64,000 nucleotides of DNA, from positions 1 to 64,000 of the forward strand of contig JAPPNY010000147.1 of the NCBI GenBank assembly GCA_028818385.1. Reading direction: 5' to 3'. The translations under genes and the position numbers were made by a program. Below the pieces are notes generated by a model, which was not told the origin of the DNA, made no database searches, and saw nothing but the letters and a program-made list of their open reading frames with translations. The DNA comes from Spirochaetaceae bacterium. Its GTDB lineage: Bacteria; Spirochaetota; Spirochaetia; SZUA-6; Bin103. Numbering within the stretch: position 1 is the first letter of the stretch; every line of letters begins with the position of its first letter. This document shows positions 59,230 to 64,000 of the stretch, one piece after another.

Positions 59230-60531
59230 TCAGTCCCTCAGTGTGGTCTCGGGATCCAGATACGGCCAGTCCGCGGGCGGCGTGCCGAAATCCGGGATCT
59301 TCAGCAGCTCGCCGCCGCGTTTGGCCGACTCGTGCGCCACCAGACCGGGGGCGTTGTAGCGGGCTGCCTGCCACACGTTGTTGGGCGGGAGCTTGCCCGA
59401 GCGCAACGCCTCGACGAAGTCGAGCACCAGGAACTGGTGCGAGCCGAAGTGATCGTTCGGCAGGCCGACGAACTCCTTGGGGATGCGCTCGATCGGATGC
59501 GACGCGGAGACGCGCACATGTCTTCTGCCCAGGTACTCCCGCGGCAGGTCGCCGAGGTTGTCCTCCGTGATCTCCACGCCGTCGTCATGGGCCATGAGCC
59601 GCGAGACATCCTCGTGACGCTTCTCCAGGTACTCCTTGCGGTAGTCGAAGACCCCGTCCACGGGGTTGTCGGCGACCTGCTCGAAGCGCGTCCAGACCGC
59701 GTCCCCGTCCGCCATCCCGCCGTCCATGCGCGTCTGCTGCTCGAACGCCCCGCGCGTGCCGAGCAGTGTCACCCGCAGGGTTCCGTGGCCGACCCTCCTG
59801 AACTCGTTGATCCGTGCGGTACCGCCGTCGGAGGTCCGGAACAGCGCCGACTGGTTGCTGAACGAGTTGCCCCAGTGGCTCAGGCTCCGGTCGAATATCC
59901 CGTCGGGGTGGCGGTCCGCCTGTCCGAAGCAGCTCACCTCCGTCATCCGCCGGAACGTGATGCCGAGTACCTGCGAGGTCGAGTGGGTCGGGTAGAACAT
60001 GGGCGGCAGGCTGGCGAACGGCCTCCAGTCGTCGTTGCTCAGCCAGAACGACCGGTAGAAGTGCGCCATGTCGTGGTAGTAGCCGCCCTCGCCGTAGACG
60101 AAGTCGCCGAAGTCACCATCCGCGTACCGGCGGCGGCAGAAGGCGCTGTGGGGGTGGTAGTAGCCGGTCTCCCCGAGCATGTAGAGGAGCCCGGTCGCCT
60201 CCACCGTGCGCACGAGCTCCGCCAGCTCGTCCAGGGTGACCGCGGCGGGCACCGCCGAGTAGACGTGCTTGCCGGCGCGCAACGCCTGCACGACCTGCGG
60301 AGCGTGGGTCCAGCGCTGCGTGAACAGCGCGACCGCGTCGACGTCGCTCCGGCAGAGCTCGTCGAGCGAGCTCACCGTCCGGGTGATGCCGTGCTGCCCG
60401 GCGATCTCGTGGAGCCGGGCCGGCCTCACGTCGGCCAGCACCACCTCGTCCACGTCGGGATGGGCCGCGAACAGCGCTACGAACTTCCTGCCGAACTTGC
60501 TGACGCCGCAGAGGCCGATCTTGAAGCCCAC
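59230..60531 (-). CDS. Gfo/Idh/MocA-family oxidoreductase
   Basis: A 433-residue NAD(P)-dependent protein starting at GTG 60531; the long open frame upstream is a shadow of the DUF6807 gene. The Rossmann start FKIGLCGVSKFG and SDVDAVALFTQRW are typical. The usual EKP motif of the family, which holds the catalytic lysine, reads SAVPAA here after AGKHVY, so classic dehydrogenase chemistry may be lost or altered. The C-terminal beta-sheet domain contains YGEGGYYHDMAHFY. Likely acts on a sugar or cyclitol in the same pathway as its neighbours. Confidence 0.85.
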   Translation of the reverse strand: MGFKIGLCGVSKFGRKFVALFAAHPDVDEVVLADVRPARLHEIAGQHGITRTVSSLDELCRSDVDAVALFTQRWTHAPQVVQALRAGKHVYSAVPAAVTLDELAELVRTVEATGLLYMLGETGYYHPHSAFCRRRYADGDFGDFVYGEGGYYHDMAHFYRSFWLSNDDWRPFASLPPMFYPTHSTSQVLGITFRRMTEVSCFGQADRHPDGIFDRSLSHWGNSFSNQSALFRTSDGGTARINEFRRVGHGTLRVTLLGTRGAFEQQTRMDGGMADGDAVWTRFEQVADNPVDGVFDYRKEYLEKRHEDVSRLMAHDDGVEITEDNLGDLPREYLGRRHVRVSASHPIERIPKEFVGLPNDHFGSHQFLVLDFVEALRSGKLPPNNVWQAARYNAPGLVAHESAKRGGELLKIPDFGTPPADWPYLDPETTLRD

Positions 60532-60559
60532 GCGCCCGTTCCTTGCCCTGGCGGGCTGT

Positions 60560-61654
60560 CTATGCGCCCACCTGCGGCGGCCAGGCCCAGTCGGCGAACC
60601 GGTCGCCGATCGCGGCCTGACCGGCGTCACCTTCGTGCAGCACGATGCGGTAGCGGAAGGTCGCCGTCGCGCCGGCTTCGAGGGTCCAGTCCCCCCGCTC
60701 CTGGTAACTGGAGCGGAAGTCCGCCAGACCGAACGGATTGGCGGACAGCAGGCCGTAGGCGCGGATGTGCCAGAAGGTCGGATAGTGCGGATTGCGCGGA
60801 TGGTCGAGCACCGCGATGCCCACGGTCCGCGGCTCGCCCCGCGGGTCGGCGAGCGTACCGAAGTAGTCCACCCAGGGGGCGCGCTGACCCCAGCACTCGC
60901 CCTCCCCGATGCCGCCGGACCCGCTGACCATGGTGCCGCCGCGCGTCTCCTTGATCGCCTCCGGCACCCGTAGCGAGACGATTCCGCCCTCCTTGGTGTC
61001 GCCGAAGAGGACGGCCCCGTGGGCGGCACGGAACCCGACTGAAATGTCGATCATCCGCAGCCGCTCCGGCGTGTTCCAGAAGACGAGCGTTCGGTGCTCG
61101 TCGACGACGGGGTCGCCGGCGGCGCTCTCCCAGCAGAGCCGCTCTGCGATCCGGCCGAACACCGGGCCGCTTTCGACCGCGTCCAGCGCCACCCGCGCCT
61201 GCCGGCCGTGGCCTTCCGCCTCGCTCCAGAAGTCGACGCCGTTCACCAGGCCGTGCGCGACCCAGCAGGAGCGGTGGTGGACGTGGTCGGTCTCCTCGTC
61301 CGCCACGTCGTCGGCGAGCGGCCACGCGCGCGTCATGGGGATGCCGTGCGGACCGGCGACCGGATGCAGCACCGGGCGCACGTCGCCCGGCGTGTAGCGG
61401 TAGCTGCACCAGGGAGCGCCGCCCACCGAGACGTCCAGGGCTCCGTCCCGCTCGTCGACGGCGACCCCGCCGGCCGCCGGAGCGACGCTGCCGTCGAGCG
61501 TCAGCTCGCCCCCGGCATCCAGGTCGGTCACGATGCAGGCGGCGCGGTCGCCGGACACTTGGCAGGCGGGCGGCGCGGCGCCGTCCGGGGCGTCGAACCA
61601 GGTCGGGCACCAGGCCCGGCGATGCGGTCCGGCGCGCAATGTCACTTCACTCAT
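60560..61654 (-). CDS. DUF6807 (PmoA-like) family protein
   Basis: A 364-residue beta-rich protein. HPVAGPHGIPMTRAWPL, DHVHHRSCWVAHGLVNGVDFW and the later DHPRNPHYPTFWHIRAYGL are the conserved blocks of the PmoA/DUF6807 family, which often sits in carbohydrate-use operons next to Gfo/Idh/MocA genes. The function is unknown; a role as galactose-mutarotase-like or lyase has been supposed for the fold. The start ATG at 61654 overlaps the stop of the preceding gene by four bases. No signal peptide. Confidence 0.82.
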   Translation of the reverse strand: MSEVTLRAGPHRRAWCPTWFDAPDGAAPPACQVSGDRAACIVTDLDAGGELTLDGSVAPAAGGVAVDERDGALDVSVGGAPWCSYRYTPGDVRPVLHPVAGPHGIPMTRAWPLADDVADEETDHVHHRSCWVAHGLVNGVDFWSEAEGHGRQARVALDAVESGPVFGRIAERLCWESAAGDPVVDEHRTLVFWNTPERLRMIDISVGFRAAHGAVLFGDTKEGGIVSLRVPEAIKETRGGTMVSGSGGIGEGECWGQRAPWVDYFGTLADPRGEPRTVGIAVLDHPRNPHYPTFWHIRAYGLLSANPFGLADFRSSYQERGDWTLEAGATATFRYRIVLHEGDAGQAAIGDRFADWAWPPQVGA

Positions 61655-62121
61655 ACCGTAGAGGATAGCCAACGGGCCAGGGCCTTGTCGGGGTCGGCGA
61701 TCTCCGCCACCGAGCGGTACCAGTAGTCCTCCCAGCCCACCTCCGGCAGGCTCGTGAACAGCATCAGGTTGAGCGGATAGGCCTCGCTGTCGGTGCAGCG
61801 CCGGAAGTCGTCGCGAAACAGGAACACCGGCTTCTCCCACGCGATGGCAAGCCCCAGCTCGACCATCACCCCTTCGTCCGGCGGGCAGCCGTTGACCACC
61901 GCGAACAGGCCGTCCGCATCGCGCACGTCGCGCAGGTCGGCCTGCCCGATGCGGTAGGCCCAGCCGGCCGTGGTGCGGTCGATCTGGTTGTTGCGCGCAA
62001 AAGGCTCCCACACCTCCGCCCCGGCGGCGGTCAGCGCCTCGACCAGGATCGCCAGCGGTCCGTCGCGCTGCTGCGCCGAGAACCCGTAGGGGTTGGCCAG
62101 ATAGAGGCTCCTGCGCTTCAC
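61651..62121 (-). CDS. nucleoside 2-deoxyribosyltransferase-like protein
   Basis: A 156-residue protein with the family pattern: LYLANPYGFS at the start, a substrate-binding AGWAYRIGQADLRDVRDAD, and VNGCPPDEGVMVELGLA (Asp82 and Glu88, the latter the probable nucleophile). Such enzymes cleave or exchange N-glycosidic bonds of deoxynucleosides; many homologues in sugar operons have unknown substrates. It is coupled to the DUF6807 gene and starts 10 bases after the dioxygenase stop. Confidence 0.82.
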   Translation of the reverse strand: MKRRSLYLANPYGFSAQQRDGPLAILVEALTAAGAEVWEPFARNNQIDRTTAGWAYRIGQADLRDVRDADGLFAVVNGCPPDEGVMVELGLAIAWEKPVFLFRDDFRRCTDSEAYPLNLMLFTSLPEVGWEDYWYRSVAEIADPDKALARWLSSTV

Positions 62122-62131
62122 GCAACCGTCC

Positions 62132-62920
62132 TCATTGGTCGGTCAGCCGTTGCAGGCGCAGGACCTGCCGGGCGTGGTCGGACAGCGAGTCCCAGAGGTC
62201 CCTGGGGAAATGGCCCTCGGTGTTCGTGTGCTGCCAGGAGTTGAAGACCCAGGGCCGGTTCATCGCCATGCACAGCTCGTCGCGGGGATGGTCGGAGCGG
62301 TTCGGGGTGCCGCGGTGCAGCACGCGATTGTCGTGTATCCACAGCGAGCCGCGCTTGAGGTTCAAACGGCGGGAACGGAACGTGTCCCCGTCGTTCGGCC
62401 CGCGCCCGAGCAGATCGTCAAGCTCTCCGGGCAGCTCCTCGTCGCCGATGTACTGCGAGCACGGCATCACCTCGAAGCTGCCGTTCTCCTCGCTCGTGTC
62501 GACCAGCGGAAACTTCACGCCGACCTGGTAGGTCGGCACGCGGACCCCCGGGAACGGCGATGCAAGGCCGTCTCGGTGCCAGCGCTGGTAGTCGGTGCCG
62601 GGCAGCGGGATGTTGCTGTCGAAGTGGGGCCAGACGTAGTCGGCGCCCAGGACGGCTTCCAGGAACGCCACCGGCGCCGGGTGCTCGAAGATCTCCGGTT
62701 CCACGAACGGCCGGCGGAACGGCACGCGCACGTTGTACCGGCCCCATCCGCGGTGGGGGTTGGGGCCCTGGCGCTCGATGTCGGCATCGCGGATCGGCGT
62801 CCACGCCTCCTGGATGCGGTCGAACGTGTCCTGCGCGATCAGGCCGTCGAAGACCACGAACCCGTTGACCCGGAACTCCGTGATCAGGCGGCCGACGTCA
62901 TAGCCGGCGATGATGCTCAT
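62132..62920 (-). CDS. phytanoyl-CoA dioxygenase-family Fe(II)/2-oxoglutarate oxygenase
   Basis: A 262-residue cupin-fold dioxygenase. Iron ligands are His115 and Asp117 in RWHRDG and His202 in VLHRGTPNRS; Arg213 is a good candidate for 2-oxoglutarate binding. The N-terminal GFVVFDGLIAQDTFDRI is typical of the family. It would hydroxylate a small substrate or a sugar-linked compound before the other enzymes of the operon act. Its start lies 23 bases inside the 3' end of the helicase gene, so its promoter must be within that gene or further upstream. Confidence 0.9.
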   Translation of the reverse strand: MSIIAGYDVGRLITEFRVNGFVVFDGLIAQDTFDRIQEAWTPIRDADIERQGPNPHRGWGRYNVRVPFRRPFVEPEIFEHPAPVAFLEAVLGADYVWPHFDSNIPLPGTDYQRWHRDGLASPFPGVRVPTYQVGVKFPLVDTSEENGSFEVMPCSQYIGDEELPGELDDLLGRGPNDGDTFRSRRLNLKRGSLWIHDNRVLHRGTPNRSDHPRDELCMAMNRPWVFNSWQHTNTEGHFPRDLWDSLSDHARQVLRLQRLTDQ

Positions 62921-64000
62921 CTCGTTCCTCCTCGTTGCCGGGATCCTGGAACAACGGAAGCTGCGCGTCGACGGCCGGCTCCGGCCGGCGGCGCCGTTCC
63001 GCCCGGCTCGCCTCGCGGAGCGCCTCCTCGATGTCCTCGACGAAGCCGGACAGGCGGTTCTCCATCGTCCGGCCGAACAGCAGGCGGCGCTCCGCGTGGG
63101 TCAGGACCAGCCGCTGCCGGGCGCGGGTCATGCCGACGTAGAACAGCCGCCGTTCCTCCGACTCGTCCGGATCGGCTTGGCGATGCGCGGGCCGATACGG
63201 CAGCAACCCCTCCTCGCAGCCGACGATGAACACCACCGGGAACTCCAGCCCCTTGGCGGCGTGCAGGCTCATCAGGGTCACCCGATCCGCGCGCTCATCA
63301 TACCGGTCGGTCTCGCTCTGCAGCGCCATCGCCGTCAGGAAGTCCCGCAGGCGGGCGCCGAAGGGACCGGCCGCGTGCTGCACGCGGGAGATCCGCTCCC
63401 GTTCGGCGGCGTCGTACTCCTTGGCGCGAAGCTCGCCCCAGGCCGTGGCCGCGGCCCCGACGAAATCGGCGACCGACACCGATCCGGGCGTTCCCGCCGC
63501 CGGGATCGTGGACCGGCCCGAGATCGCGGACATGCCCGAGATCGCGGACAGGGCTTCGGTCACGTCGGCGTGTCCGGGCGCGCCATGACCGAGGGCCAGC
63601 CGTGCCCGATGGACGCGGCTGCCGGGCGCCAGCGTCAGCCACAGGAGCGAGAGGATCGCCCGCACCGGCTGCTGCTCGGCCGCGGCGGCGCCGGTGGTCT
63701 GGTACGGAATGCCGGAACGGTCGAAGGCCTCTTCCAGCAACCGCGCCTGGACGTTGAGCCGGTACAGCACCGCGAAGTCCCCGAACGCGCGGTGCTCGGA
63801 CGCGCCGTCGTCATCGACGCGCCCCGAGTCAAGCGAGAAATAGCTGGTGCCGCCCACCATGCGCTCCACCTGGTGGACGACGAACTCGGCCTCTGCGCGG
63901 TCGGTCGGGGCGCCGTGCACGTCCACCTTCACCTGGCCGGCGTAGTCTGCGATGAGCGCCGTCGACCGGCGATCCGCGTTGCGGGCGATCACCTGCGCGG
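62898..64000 (-). CDS. UvrD/Rep-type DNA helicase, C-terminal part
   Basis: The 3' portion (about 367 residues) of a superfamily 1A helicase; the gene enters from the right edge, and the frame is open to base 64000. Visible motifs are a motif IV region (FAVLYRLNVQARLLEEAF), motif V (MSLHAAKGLEFPVVFIVGCEEG) and motif VI (RRLFYVGMTRARQRL). The first visible residues match the ANAVIARN start of the domain 2A in UvrD and PcrA. The C-terminus is charged and short. Walker A and DEXQ motifs are outside. Role: DNA repair or replication restart. Confidence 0.9.
   Translation of the reverse strand, partial: AQVIARNADRRSTALIADYAGQVKVDVHGAPTDRAEAEFVVHQVERMVGGTSYFSLDSGRVDDDGASEHRAFGDFAVLYRLNVQARLLEEAFDRSGIPYQTTGAAAAEQQPVRAILSLLWLTLAPGSRVHRARLALGHGAPGHADVTEALSAISGMSAISGRSTIPAAGTPGSVSVADFVGAAATAWGELRAKEYDAAERERISRVQHAAGPFGARLRDFLTAMALQSETDRYDERADRVTLMSLHAAKGLEFPVVFIVGCEEGLLPYRPAHRQADPDESEERRLFYVGMTRARQRLVLTHAERRLLFGRTMENRLSGFVEDIEEALREASRAERRRRPEPAVDAQLPLFQDPGNEEERDEHHRRL

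Overview
This is a GC-rich, Gram-negative bacterial chromosome segment. Supporting signs are several lipoprotein signals with LAGC or VSAC lipoboxes, a periplasmic adaptor, and dense operons with 1-4 nt stop/start overlaps. Two carbohydrate/peptide importers with LplB/LplC- and OppB/OppC-type permeases, many sugar-modifying or sulfatase-type enzymes, phytanoyl-CoA dioxygenase and DUF6807 genes suggest an environmental or host-associated polysaccharide degrader. A Spirochaetota- or Poribacteria-like marine symbiont is my guess, with low confidence. I found no rRNA or tRNA gene and no intact insertion sequence.

Left part (1-15.3 kb). A minus-strand operon carries a beta-helix protein, a SUMF1-fold/sialidase-like fusion, MazG-like pyrophosphohydrolase, class III aminotransferase, zinc alcohol dehydrogenase and an esterase cut by the window edge. 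A plus-strand membrane LytTR regulator follows, then a convergent minus-strand set: adaptor lipoprotein, FtsX-type ABC permease, DUF4389 membrane protein, a second SUMF1/sialidase-like fusion of the same length (635 aa), and a small lipoprotein. From 15.3 to 21 kb a plus-strand operon encodes a small zinc protein, a fused hydantoinase A/B (oxoprolinase-type) and two short-chain dehydrogenases.

Middle part (21-45 kb), a defence and toxin-antitoxin island. In order: VapBC-like pair, thioredoxin lipoprotein, AAA-ATPase remnant, and a type I-G (formerly I-U) CRISPR-Cas system. The interference operon (small leading ORF, csb1/cas7, csb2/cas5-6, cas3 with C-terminal HD, short cas8u2-like gene) runs leftward from a clear promoter near 30.66 kb. 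The adaptation genes (cas4-cas1 fusion, cas2) run rightward into an array with its own leader promoter. Between the two modules lie a decayed second copy of cas2 and an MntA/HepT (MNT/HEPN) toxin-antitoxin pair. The array has 34 perfect 36-nt repeats. A 1,184-bp block of phage-like genes then occupies the place of a single spacer before one more perfect repeat and a degenerate terminal repeat. Beyond the array come a frameshifted XRE antitoxin, a lone Phd antitoxin, a zinc-less dehydrogenase, an AbiEi/AbiEii pair, an unrecognised six-hairpin-like protein and HipBA.

Right part (45-64 kb). A decayed HEAT-repeat gene precedes two importer operons, each with a hairpin plus T-run between the binding-protein gene and the permease genes and neither with an ATPase gene. 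The first ends in an FG-GAP/ASPIC protein. A minus-strand catabolic operon follows: phytanoyl-CoA dioxygenase, 2-deoxyribosyltransferase-like, DUF6807, Gfo/Idh/MocA oxidoreductase, large alpha/beta hydrolase and sulfatase. It begins inside the 3' end of a UvrD-type helicase gene that leaves the window.

The most unusual structures are the phage-gene block inside the CRISPR array, the cas2 remnant with MNT/HEPN inserted between the cas modules, the small translationally coupled ORF heading the cas operon, and the twin SUMF1/sialidase-like fusions.
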